Shown here in pieces: positions 8,449-16,438 of a stretch of 64,000 nucleotides of DNA. The notes under the pieces are model-generated. The model was not told where the DNA came from. It worked only from the letters and a program-made list of their open reading frames with translations, and did no database searches. Location of the stretch: positions 1 through 64,000 of the forward strand of contig NZ_QVNU01000005.1 of assembly GCF_003545715.1 (NCBI RefSeq), in the 5' to 3' direction. Each line of letters starts with the position of its first letter. Position 1 is the first letter of the stretch. Both the position numbers and the translations under genes were made by a program. The stretch comes from Taibaiella koreensis (GTDB taxonomy: Bacteria; Bacteroidota; Bacteroidia; Chitinophagales; Chitinophagaceae).

Positions 8449-9126
8449 ATGAAGATCAATAATGAGAATAGCCCTGTCCTTGTGGCTTATGCCGAGGATC
8501 ATGTGGCTGTGCGCAAAGGCATTACCTCCTACCTGCATTACCTGGGCGATGTAAACATCATTATCGAAGCCAGCAACGGTAAAGAGCTGATCACCAAGCT
8601 TGAAAAAAGCGATCGGTGGCCCGATATCTGCCTGCTGGATATCAAGATGCCCGAAATGAACGGCTTTGAAACAGTATCGGTGATCAAAAAGAAGTGGCCC
8701 GATATGAAAATGCTGATCCTGAGCACTTTCAGTGAAGAATTATATGTCGTGAGGATGATACGCGCCGGTGTTAACGGCTATCTTTCCAAATCCTGCGAAC
8801 CCACGGAGATCAAGAAAGCGCTGATCGCCATCAGGGACAAAGGCATTTATTATTCCGATCTTTTCCTTCAAAAAATGACGATCGCAGCACAGGAGCACAA
8901 GCTGAAGACTGCGCAGCTTACCGAAAAGGAGCTGTGCTTTTTAAAGCATTGCTGCAGCGACCTTACTTATATCGGTATTGCAAAGCTGATGAAATGTACG
9001 CCAAAAAGTGTGGAAGGCTACCGGGACAGCTTGTTCAGGAAGCTGCGGGTAAGCAGCAGGGTAAGCCTGGCTTTGTTTGCCGTACAGCTGGGCATTATAT
9101 TGATCGACAACGGACCGGCCAGGTAG
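8449..9126 (+). CDS. Response regulator, NarL/LuxR type
   Basis: The 225-residue protein has an N-terminal receiver domain (residues 9-130) with acidic pocket E16-D17, phospho-acceptor Asp64 in CLLDIKMPEMNG, Ser/Thr in ILSTFSE and Lys in YLSKSCEP. A LuxR-type helix-turn-helix follows (about 155-215; LTEKELCFLKHC, SVEGYRDSLFRKL). No histidine kinase is adjacent, so it is an orphan in this window. It is divergent from the unusual minus-strand cluster and shares an AT-rich intergenic region with it, so it is a candidate regulator of that cluster; this last point is inference from position alone. Confidence 0.9.
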   Translation: MKINNENSPVLVAYAEDHVAVRKGITSYLHYLGDVNIIIEASNGKELITKLEKSDRWPDICLLDIKMPEMNGFETVSVIKKKWPDMKMLILSTFSEELYVVRMIRAGVNGYLSKSCEPTEIKKALIAIRDKGIYYSDLFLQKMTIAAQEHKLKTAQLTEKELCFLKHCCSDLTYIGIAKLMKCTPKSVEGYRDSLFRKLRVSSRVSLALFAVQLGIILIDNGPAR

Positions 9127-9186
9127 GCGTTTCCGGTATAGCCACAACATCCAATCAGGCCAATCCTAGTAGGTAACAAAGCCAAC

Positions 9187-9219
9187 AGTAAAGCGGACCA
9201 TCTACCGGCCCGCTTTACT
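9187..9219. terminator. Bidirectional terminator-like hairpin
   Basis: AGTAAAGCGG at 9187-9196 pairs with CCGCTTTACT at 9210-9219 around a 13-base loop. It sits between the convergent response regulator and DUF6265 genes and can serve both. Confidence 0.6.
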
Positions 9220-9242
9220 TCATCCTGCTGTAAAGTCTGCCA

Positions 9243-9728
9243 TCAATTACCTGCGATCCTTTTCATAGGGAAAGTCTCTTTACGCGCATTGCCCTTAGCC
9301 TTGCCCGATATCTCCGCGATAAGTGCATCCTTACCTGTCTTCCGGTAAGTAATGACCTGCGGAAAATCGTGCTCCGGGTTTTCGAACACCAGTGCTTCAC
9401 CCTCCGTGTTGATCATCCGAAACTTTACCGGCTTCCCTTCATTCTGGTCCTTTACGACCGGAATATAATACCATTCCCGGTCTTCGCGACATAGCCTTAT
9501 AGTCTCCAGGACCATCGTATCTTTTCCATGGAGCACATAGCTTCTCCCGGCCAGGGTGCTGTCGTTGAGCCGCAGCCATTCCTCAAAAAGACTTCCCCTG
9601 CTGGTCTTGCTTTCCCAGGTACCGGTTAGCCAGGATACTTTTGCCATCGGGTCGGGTTTACCGGGCAGCCAGCTGCTGCAGAGTAGCAGCGCGGCGATAC
9701 CGGAACAAAGGGTGAGTTGTCGCTTCAT
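9243..9728 (-). CDS. DUF6265 family exported protein
   Basis: I chose the ATG at 9728 (161 residues) because it opens a clear signal sequence (MKRQLTLCSGIAALLLCSSWLPG); the open frame extends further upstream but that part has no protein-like character. The mature part contains WLTGTWES, EEWLRLNDSTLAGRSY and FENPEHDFPQVITY, which match the DUF6265 lipocalin-like family of short exported proteins in Bacteroidota and Proteobacteria. Function is not known. The LLLCSS stretch could be a lipobox. It is followed by the shared hairpin at 9187-9219. Confidence 0.8.
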   Translation of the reverse strand: MKRQLTLCSGIAALLLCSSWLPGKPDPMAKVSWLTGTWESKTSRGSLFEEWLRLNDSTLAGRSYVLHGKDTMVLETIRLCREDREWYYIPVVKDQNEGKPVKFRMINTEGEALVFENPEHDFPQVITYRKTGKDALIAEISGKAKGNARKETFPMKRIAGN

Positions 9729-9801
9729 ATGCATATAGGTGATTTTACAGCACAAATGTATCGTACGCACTGACTGCAGAATTGTACAAATGCGACGGAC
9801 G

Positions 9802-10617
9802 CTATTGCTGCCCCTGGAATAACCGGGACAATTCCAGGCGACCATTATAGAACTGTTTCGGCGTATAGCCGGTAAACGCCTTAAAATCGCGGATAAAATG
9901 CGCCTGGTCGTAATAATCCCGGTCATAAGCCAGGTGGGTGAGGTTGCTACCCTGTCCTCTAAGCAATAATTGTAGCGCGGCCTGCAGCCTTATGATCCTG
10001 GATAGCTGCTTGGGGCTAAGGCCGACAGCAGCGGCAAACCTGCGCTCAAGGCTGCGCCTGCTGATGTCCAGGTTCCGGGCCAGCGCGCCAACAGGCATGC
10101 TGCCATCCAGCTCCAGGATCGTGCTTGCTGTGGCCCTAACGATCCGGTCAATAGTGGCCGGGTCGGCAATATGCTGTCTCAGGAATTGCTCCACCAGTCC
10201 TATCCTTGCTGCTGCGGTGCCTGCCGCCAGCACAGAACCGGCCAGTAATGATCCCTCCTTTCCGAAAAGTGCGTCCAATGCTACGGCCTTATCTTCGAGC
10301 GCCTGCACCGGCTGTGTGCAAAAGGGCATGAACCCGTCGGGCTGAAAACGGACAGCGAAGATTCCCGTCTTACCGCTTGGTTCAATGGTCAAAGGCGCTG
10401 TGAGCTGTCCAAAGACAAAGCAGCGCGGCTGCAGGAAGCTATCGCCTGCGGCCGTGTACTGACGATACAGGTCGCCGTAATGAAAGATCATCTCCATGCA
10501 GCCATCGGGCACGATAACCTGCTGCTGCGGTTGTTCCTGCTGTTCTGCTTCCAGGGTCCAGCAACATTTGATAAAGCCGGCAAGATCGCCGGAGGGTAAA
10601 TAGGTTGTATAATGCAT
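9802..10617 (-). CDS. AraC-family transcriptional regulator (DUF6597-like sensor domain)
   Basis: The ATG at 10617 gives 271 residues; the longer frame would use a TTG. The N-terminal half (YLPSGDLAGFIKCCWTLE, VPDGCMEMIFHYGD) follows the DUF6597 cupin-like domain common in Bacteroidota AraC regulators. The C-terminal 100 residues hold two helix-turn-helix units (ALARNLDISRRSLERRF and LAYDRDYYDQAHFIRDFKAF, then TGYTPKQF). It lies 73 bases upstream of DUF6265 on the same strand and may be co-transcribed with it. Confidence 0.88.
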   Translation of the reverse strand: MHYTTYLPSGDLAGFIKCCWTLEAEQQEQPQQQVIVPDGCMEMIFHYGDLYRQYTAAGDSFLQPRCFVFGQLTAPLTIEPSGKTGIFAVRFQPDGFMPFCTQPVQALEDKAVALDALFGKEGSLLAGSVLAAGTAAARIGLVEQFLRQHIADPATIDRIVRATASTILELDGSMPVGALARNLDISRRSLERRFAAAVGLSPKQLSRIIRLQAALQLLLRGQGSNLTHLAYDRDYYDQAHFIRDFKAFTGYTPKQFYNGRLELSRLFQGQQ

Positions 10618-10731
10618 AGCCGATGCCACTAATAAAGGCAAGTTAAAACATCCGGGCCATACCGTTGCGGCACTACCATTTTTAACCTAAACCCTATATT
10701 TGAATGAAATAAACCTGCTATCGCTTCTGCC

Positions 10732-11466
10732 ATGCGCCGACGTATCTATTTTATCCTGCTTTTCATCCTGCTTGCCGGCATTATTGCCACCGGTATTGTC
10801 CTGCACCTTGACGGCCGTTACTGGATATGGAGCATCGCGGGTCTGGTGCTGTATATCTGGTGCAAAGATGTGTTTACCGGCAGCTCCTGGTTTCCGCGCA
10901 AGACGCCGGCGCCGGTCCGGAATCCCGGCATAACGGAAGAAGCTTACCAGCTACAGATGAGCAACTATCCTGTGGTTCCCGGCGCCGAAAAGGAGGGCTA
11001 CCAGGCGCTCACCCGGCTTTGCGTTGCGGAGGCACGGCAAGCGGAGCTGCTGACTTTCTTTGAACAACTGAAGGATTTTTCCCGGGACGAAGATTATGGC
11101 GCCACCCTGAACTATGTACAGGAATACCTCGACGATCATCAGATCCATTTTATCATGGGGCTCGACTGGCGGGCAGCCGTCGAAGACCTGGAATGGCGTG
11201 TCAGCGCGGCCCTCAACGACAACTTCGGGATACAGCTTTCCCTTCCCCGGCCTGAAGATTATCCGCCACGGACCTCCGTTTCTTACGATGGTGTTTTCAG
11301 CGACTACGATGCGCCGCTACGTGCGGCCGGCTTCCAGATCGGGCTCATCAATACCGGCTCCGATGAATACATAGTGCTGATCCATCGCATAGGAGATAAG
11401 GAAGCTGTGGCCAGGGCTGTAGGACAGACCGGCTATCCCTATATGGAAATAATACCGCTGCGCTGA
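10732..11466 (+). CDS. DUF6630 family membrane-anchored protein
   Basis: The 244-residue protein begins with two hydrophobic segments (about 5-24 and 31-46) and continues as a soluble cytoplasmic-type domain. The latter (NYVQEYLDDHQIHFIMGLDW, DNFGIQLSLPRPEDYP, FQIGLINTGSDEYIVLIHR) fits the DUF6630 family, whose function is unknown. A TATATTTG element at 10695-10702 (exact TAnnTTTG form) lies upstream, without a clear -33 partner. It is divergent from the AraC regulator. Confidence 0.75.
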   Translation: MRRRIYFILLFILLAGIIATGIVLHLDGRYWIWSIAGLVLYIWCKDVFTGSSWFPRKTPAPVRNPGITEEAYQLQMSNYPVVPGAEKEGYQALTRLCVAEARQAELLTFFEQLKDFSRDEDYGATLNYVQEYLDDHQIHFIMGLDWRAAVEDLEWRVSAALNDNFGIQLSLPRPEDYPPRTSVSYDGVFSDYDAPLRAAGFQIGLINTGSDEYIVLIHRIGDKEAVARAVGQTGYPYMEIIPLR

Positions 11467-11590
11467 GCAGGATAGCGCGTCTCCCCTTATCGAGCTGCCT
11501 GAGTCCAATTCCCGCCCCGGTTTCATAAAATGAAAAGCGCTTAATCAATATTTCAGCAGGGAATATCGCTTGGTGAAATATTTCGCGCCA

Positions 11591-11636
11591 AATCTTTGCG
11601 CTCTTTGCGTACAGCTTTGCGACCTTTGCGGTTAAC
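11591..11636. repeat. Four-copy TTTGCG intergenic repeat
   Basis: TTTGCG occurs at 11595-11600, 11604-11609, 11616-11621 and 11625-11630, arranged as two pairs and closed by GGTTAA. It lies in the 496-base gap between two convergent genes, which otherwise shows no coding potential apart from a terminator hairpin at its right end. Confidence 0.7.
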
Positions 11637-11898
11637 CACCTGCGGCCAGATTTTTTTGTTCGAGCTTAATACTTACCTTTTACTAAAGGTGATCTGTACT
11701 TCGCCTTGGTACTTGTTTCATTTATTACCGTTTGCCTCGATGAACATTTGTCTCTTTCTCTAAACCTAGATTTCATATGATTACAAAGGCGGGAGTCTGA
11801 ACAATATTTTCAACAATATTAAAGTCCGCTGTATCGATTATCATTGCCAATCTCATACTCAACCGGCGATATTTACTTACAGCAATTTGCACAAATGC

Positions 11899-11932
11899 AA
11901 AAAGGTACCCAGCCAATAGCGGATACCTTTTT
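11899..11932. terminator. Bidirectional terminator hairpin
   Basis: AAAAAGGTA at 11899-11907 pairs with TACCTTTTT at 11924-11932, with further CC/GG pairing inside and U-runs available in both directions. It separates the convergent DUF6630 gene from the gliding-type secreted protein. Confidence 0.7.
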
Positions 11933-11962
11933 TTATTACTGGCAGTGGGTGCCAGCCGTGTA

Positions 11963-14467
11963 CTATCGCAACAGGGTTACATTGCCGCTATATTGCTCGG
12001 TACGGCCGTTGGCCAGCACCACATTGATCTGGTAAATATAAACGCCTGTAGGCTGCTCCTTATCGTTGAACCGACCATCCCATCCGCGCCCGTTGCGGTT
12101 GGATGTCTCGAACACTGACTGTCCCCAACGGTTGAAGACCTTCATCGTAAAGCCGTTCACGCTCTTGCTCAGCAGCTGCCTGGGGAAGAAGTAATCGTTA
12201 TTGCCGTCGTTGTTGGGTGTAAAGGAATTGGGCACATCGATATAGCAATCCTTGTTTATCACCACGGCGTCGGTTGCGTTACAGTCATAAGGATTGGTCA
12301 CCGTGAGGCTGTAGGTACCATGGTGGGCGATACGCAGCACACGGGCGGTATCACCGGTGCTCCAGCGATATTGATCGCCGGGAGCCAGGGGCGCCAGGTT
12401 AGAAAGGAAGAACGGCGCATTGTCGAGACAGATCGTCGTATCGGGCCCCAGGTTGACCAGTGGCAGCGGATGCACATTGACCGAGTCGCGCGCGCTTTGC
12501 TCTTCGCATACGCGGTATTTGGCCTTAAGGGTAATAAAATAGGTTCCCGGCAATTCATAGGCATGCCCGGCAGGATTGATATCGGTGGCAGGGCTGTTGT
12601 CGCCAAAATCCCAATCGAGCCCTGTATTACCCGAATGGGTATAGTGGGCCGTTACCTGCACCGATTGCCCGGTACAGATATCATACTGGTCCGGGACAAT
12701 ATCCAGCTGCGGCGTGCTATCGACTACTATGGTGCTATAAAGCGTGTCGCGGCAAGGCAAGGTGTCGTTGGCAATCAGTCTTACCCGGTAGGTACCGGCA
12801 ACCATATACTGGTGCGCGGGATTCTGTAGCGTGGAGCTGCCGCCATCGCCAAAATCCCAGGAATAACCGGCGGGCTGCAGCGTTACAATAGAGCTATTGC
12901 TGAAGCTCACCGTTCCCGCCTGGCATATGGTATCGCGGCTGGACGTAAAGGCCGCCTGCAGCGGATGCCTTGTGTCGACGATCTTAATAGCGCTGTCTTT
13001 GCACAGGTAATTGCTGGCGATCAGCTTGACCTGGTAGCTACCCTGGTCGGGATAGAAGTGACGGGGCGATGTTACGGTGTCGGTAACGCCATCGCCAAAG
13101 TTCCAGGAGCTGTGTGTGCTGCGTACCGAAGTGTTGACAAAAGATACGGTGTCGCCGTTGCAACCGGGATGAAGCGTGAACCGGTAATCGGGCAATATTG
13201 ACTCATCTTTTATTTTGATCCGTACAGAATCGGTAAAGGTGCAGCCGCCATGCGCCGCATCTGTGGTCACAGTGATCTTAAAAGTCGTATCCGCTGTTGG
13301 ATTCACAACAGGATGTACTGTGGTGCCTCCGGAAGAGATGATGCCCGCCGGGGTCCAGCTGACGGCATAATCGACCCAGGAGCTCGTACCGGTAAGGCTT
13401 CCGTCCAAGGTACCGGTGTATTTGCCACAGCCAAATAAAGTGTCGTCGGGGCCGGCGCTCACAATCGGCGGCGGTGTGAGCCAGAACGTATCGATCGCAT
13501 TGCCACCCGATCCGCAGGCCGGCGTGGAAGAGTACAGCACCACGGTGGTAAAGCCATTGGGTACTACAGAAAACTCGGGACCAATGCCGCTGATACTGGC
13601 GCTGCCGTTGAGGACAACATGCGAATAAGGTTCACCGCCGCTTGCTCTTATTTTAAGCGTATCGGTGGCCTTACACTGATACAGGGTATCGGCTACGATA
13701 GGCGCACCGGTAAAAGGACAGCCACCGAAGTCGATAGCAGAAGGAATATTACCCAGGGAGGTAAGATTGACAGTTGTAGAAGTTGGATCCACTGTACCGG
13801 CATATACGGGACTGCTGCCTACAAGCAATTGGTTGCCCGACAGGGAAAAACAGATCGCGGAAGGCGGCCCGCCCAGCACAGTCCATTCGTACAGCAGCGT
13901 ACCTGAGGAATTATATTTCCGCAGGAAAGCGGAGCCACCCAGGTCAAGCACATAAAAATTCCCTTCACAATCGGCAGCGATATCAAAAACGTTTACTGCC
14001 GCAGGTATGGTAGTGATCATAATTGCGTTGCCGGTACCATCGTAACGGAAGATCTGGTTGCCGGTTTTTCCATAAATATAGCCACCGCCGCCGCCTATAT
14101 CGACCGAACCCGAAGTATGGCCGGTATTGACCCAGGCTGTGCCATCATAATAAACATAATTGGCGCCTACTACAGCATAGAACGTGGGAGAAGGGCCTGT
14201 TGCCGAGTTCAGGTTGGGACTTACCGCAAGTGAAATGCCACCGGGAGGAGGAAAGGTATTGAGAATGGGGTTGGTGGCAGATATGGGCAAATAGGTATTC
14301 AGGTTGTAGATGGCGCCGTTGTAGATGAAATAAACCATACTGTCACAAACCGGGAATTGCGCCTGACTGTTCTTATGAGCGGCTGTAAGCAGACAACAAC
14401 ATAAGACAGTCCGCCATAGGTATTGAAGCATGTACTTTTTTTTCATAGGCCTTTTCGCTTTTTTCAT
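11963..14467 (-). CDS. PKD-domain protein with gliding-type (type B) T9SS C-terminal domain
   Basis: This protein has 834 residues from ATG 14467, or 827 from ATG 14446; both have a plausible purine-rich site. A signal peptide ends near SQA-QF. Residues about 40-250 look like beta-propeller repeats (FDIAADCEGNFYVLDLG). Several PKD domains follow between about 430 and 680 (WNFGDGVTDTVTSPRHFYPDQGSY, WDFGDGGSSTLQNPAHQY, WDFGDNSPATDINPAGHAY). The last 90 residues (PNSFTPNNDGNNDYF, VFNRWGQSVFET, GWDGRF, PTGVYIYQI) are the gliding-motility-associated CHU_C sorting domain, which directs export through the type IX system and display at the surface. The cargo function is unknown. Confidence 0.92.
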   Translation of the reverse strand: MKKAKRPMKKKYMLQYLWRTVLCCCLLTAAHKNSQAQFPVCDSMVYFIYNGAIYNLNTYLPISATNPILNTFPPPGGISLAVSPNLNSATGPSPTFYAVVGANYVYYDGTAWVNTGHTSGSVDIGGGGGYIYGKTGNQIFRYDGTGNAIMITTIPAAVNVFDIAADCEGNFYVLDLGGSAFLRKYNSSGTLLYEWTVLGGPPSAICFSLSGNQLLVGSSPVYAGTVDPTSTTVNLTSLGNIPSAIDFGGCPFTGAPIVADTLYQCKATDTLKIRASGGEPYSHVVLNGSASISGIGPEFSVVPNGFTTVVLYSSTPACGSGGNAIDTFWLTPPPIVSAGPDDTLFGCGKYTGTLDGSLTGTSSWVDYAVSWTPAGIISSGGTTVHPVVNPTADTTFKITVTTDAAHGGCTFTDSVRIKIKDESILPDYRFTLHPGCNGDTVSFVNTSVRSTHSSWNFGDGVTDTVTSPRHFYPDQGSYQVKLIASNYLCKDSAIKIVDTRHPLQAAFTSSRDTICQAGTVSFSNSSIVTLQPAGYSWDFGDGGSSTLQNPAHQYMVAGTYRVRLIANDTLPCRDTLYSTIVVDSTPQLDIVPDQYDICTGQSVQVTAHYTHSGNTGLDWDFGDNSPATDINPAGHAYELPGTYFITLKAKYRVCEEQSARDSVNVHPLPLVNLGPDTTICLDNAPFFLSNLAPLAPGDQYRWSTGDTARVLRIAHHGTYSLTVTNPYDCNATDAVVINKDCYIDVPNSFTPNNDGNNDYFFPRQLLSKSVNGFTMKVFNRWGQSVFETSNRNGRGWDGRFNDKEQPTGVYIYQINVVLANGRTEQYSGNVTLLR

Positions 14468-14726
14468 GATCCTTATCGCTTTCTTGATTATAATATTTAC
14501 GCCGCAACCGCACCCTTTCCAGGGGCAGGTGTACCATCAACAGGGTCAGCAAAGGGAATTGTATCCAGGTAGCAGCTGGAGTTGATTGCCCGGGTAAATA
14601 GACAAGACCACAAAATAATCGGTTTGGTTTGGAAATCCAAGTGATTTGTTCCATGTAGTGAGCAACCGACCTGCTTTCCTTTGTCGCAAGGCATAAACAG
14701 CCGTTTGAATTGCCTACTTTTAGTTC

Positions 14727-15086
14727 ATGAATATTATTTTCCACGAAAGGAATGGCTTCAGCATTGCGGAGATCAATGCAGATGGGATCCTGATCGATAA
14801 TGTAGACGAGGCCCTGCAACTGTTTATGGACCTGAGTTATCAGGGCACTGACCGGCTTGTCATCTATGAACGGAACATCACACCGGCGTTCTTCGAGCTC
14901 AGGTCGGGCTTTGCCGGCGCCCTGCTGCAAAAATGCGTCAATTACAAGATCAGGCTGGCAATTGTCGGAGACTTTGATCATTACCCCGGCCAAAGCCTGC
15001 GCGATTTTATTTTCGAAAGCAACCAGGGCAACCAGGCTGGCTTCCTGCCTACTGTTGCAGTGGCCATAGAAAAGCTTTCCCGGTAA
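14727..15086 (+). CDS. DUF4180 domain protein
   Basis: The 119-residue soluble protein fits DUF4180: an early ILIDNVDEALQLFMDLSYQGTDRLVIYERNITPAFFELRSG-type region followed by KIRLAIVGDF and SLRDFIFESNQG. The length equals that of the usual family. Function is not established. It stands alone, divergent from the PKD protein, and ends in a strong terminator. Confidence 0.85.
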   Translation: MNIIFHERNGFSIAEINADGILIDNVDEALQLFMDLSYQGTDRLVIYERNITPAFFELRSGFAGALLQKCVNYKIRLAIVGDFDHYPGQSLRDFIFESNQGNQAGFLPTVAVAIEKLSR

Positions 15087-15125
15087 ACATCATCCTGCGG
15101 TTACAGCAAAACCGGATATACAAAA

Positions 15126-15149
15126 GCTGCCTGCTCAACAGCAGGCAGC
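15126..15149. terminator. Strong bidirectional terminator
   Basis: GCTGCCTGCT (15126-15135), loop CAAC and AGCAGGCAGC (15140-15149) form a perfect 10-bp stem, followed by TCTTTTTTT on the plus strand and a U-run from AAAA on the minus strand. It serves both DUF4180 and the convergent peptide gene. Confidence 0.85.
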
Positions 15150-15166
15150 CTCTTTTTTTATTGCGA

Positions 15167-15382
15167 TCAAACACAAAAGATCACGGTACAGGCGATGCCC
15201 AGGGAATGGGTGGTGCAGCCGTACTGGTCGGTATTACCCTGGCAAAGCGTTTTGTCCTTGGTCAGCTGACAAGCGCTGTCGGTAGCGCCACCGGCGGCGC
15301 GCAGCTGTTGGCCGGGATGAAGTGGTGCGATCATTTTCTTGTTCAGGGACAGTTTCCGCTGCGAAAGATGTTGCTTTTTCAT
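15167..15382 (-). CDS. Class I lanthipeptide-type precursor peptide, orphan
   Basis: The ATG at 15382 encodes 71 residues; a longer in-frame extension lacks protein character. The leader carries KLSLNKKMIAPL (10-21), the KLxLxKxxIxxL-like signature of Bacteroidota class I lanthipeptide leaders, and ends in a Gly-Gly at 31-32. The remaining 39-residue core has five Cys and nine Ser/Thr, suitable for thioether rings. No LanB, LanC, protease or transporter is encoded nearby, so modifying enzymes would have to act in trans. The GG suggests cleavage by a C39-type transporter. It could instead be another GG-leader peptide of the same general kind. Confidence 0.7.
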   Translation of the reverse strand: MKKQHLSQRKLSLNKKMIAPLHPGQQLRAAGGATDSACQLTKDKTLCQGNTDQYGCTTHSLGIACTVIFCV

Positions 15383-15567
15383 AAAAATTGCTGTTTGGGT
15401 GGTAAAATGTAAAAGTACCCGCAGCCACTGCATTTTTGATGCAGTAACGATCGTTTTAAGATTTTCTTTAGTCGCTATATTGTTCCGGGCACGACGGGTA
15501 TTGACACCGGTCTGGCGAATATCGAATAGCCTGTATCGCCAACCGTGGACGTCGTAATATTGAAAAC

Positions 15568-15606
15568 CCCGGGGGATGTCTGAAAGTCCTGAGAATACAT
15601 CCCGGG
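15568..15606. repeat. GC-rich inverted repeat upstream of small membrane gene
   Basis: CCCGGGGGATGT (15568-15579) and ACATCCCGGG (15597-15606) pair apart from two bulged Gs. The structure ends nine bases before the ATG of the gene at 15616, so it could affect translation. The same gap holds a smaller pair, ACTGCA (15427-15432) with TGCAGT (15440-15445), on the promoter side of the peptide gene. Confidence 0.5.
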
Positions 15607-15615
15607 AGGCTAAAG

Positions 15616-15900
15616 ATGAAGAAGAACCCTGTAAGCTGGATGGTGCACCTGGCGGTAAGGCTTATTGCCGCGCCCTTACTTTTTGCGATTATTTACCTGC
15701 TCATCCTGAACGGCCGCTCCGATCCTATGGGGATTGGCATCGCCTACGCTCTTATCGTGCTCCTGATCGCCGGCATCCTGTACTTGGGTATAGAAGCCAT
15801 AGTGCTTTACCGGAACAAGCAATGGGACAAGCTCTGCTGCAATATACTGTTGCTGGCTATTCCACTGTATAGCATACCCGGCTTCCTGAACGCGAGATAA
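15616..15900 (+). CDS. Small three-helix membrane protein
   Basis: The 94-residue product has three hydrophobic segments, at about 11-31, 40-60 and 74-91, separated by short polar loops (NGRSDPMG and YRNKQWDK). I recognise no family. The ATG is placed just after a GGGAGG-containing stretch. Neighbours give no clear clue; it is followed by a separate lipoprotein gene. Confidence 0.65.
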   Translation: MKKNPVSWMVHLAVRLIAAPLLFAIIYLLILNGRSDPMGIGIAYALIVLLIAGILYLGIEAIVLYRNKQWDKLCCNILLLAIPLYSIPGFLNAR

Positions 15901-16056
15901 AGCGCTATTACAAACCCTTGCTGCTGAAACAAGGCTACGGATATCGGCGCAGTGCCCGTGAATATTAACTGGCGACCGGAAAAACCGCCCATCCGGCCTA
16001 ATATTGTTCTTTAGCTATCCCCTATAGGAACACCTTAGCTTTTAAAAAAACAGACT

Positions 16057-16425
16057 ATGACCAAACCCAGATTCCTTGTCCCGCTACTACCGGTTATAAC
16101 ACTTGTTCTCCTTGTATCCTGCGGAAGCGGCGCTTCCGGCACCCATAACTATTTTGCCGAAACGGAGATCGGGGCGCCCCATTTTGGTAGCGTCACCGTC
16201 AATAAGCATCTTAAAGAATTCGGCATTTACTATAACGAGCTGGCCACTGCCGTAACGGTAAAGAATAAAGAAGCGCTTCCTGAGCTTAGCCGGTTATTTT
16301 CCGATTGGATCATTAAGGCGGTATCGTTGCGGGAAACACTTCCCCCGGGCGAGCAAAACGCTTTCGACAGCTACCTGGCCCAAACCAATAAGGTCTGGGA
16401 CGAACAGAAAAACCAATTGCTATGA
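16057..16425 (+). CDS. Small predicted lipoprotein
   Basis: The 122-residue protein begins with a lipoprotein signal (ITLVLLVSCGSG, lipid Cys about residue 22). The mature part is helical and charged (NELATAVTVKNKEALPELSRLFSDWI), without a domain I recognise. It ends 13 bases before the ATG of the LytS-type kinase gene and probably shares its transcript, so it may be an accessory of that sensor; this is inference from position. Confidence 0.75.
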   Translation: MTKPRFLVPLLPVITLVLLVSCGSGASGTHNYFAETEIGAPHFGSVTVNKHLKEFGIYYNELATAVTVKNKEALPELSRLFSDWIIKAVSLRETLPPGEQNAFDSYLAQTNKVWDEQKNQLL

Positions 16426-16438
16426 TCGCTTGCTTATA

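Noticed and set aside
14373-14993. Minus-strand frame of 206 codons
   Set aside because: It is opposite the clear DUF4180 gene and overlaps the start of the PKD protein in another frame; no protein-like features.
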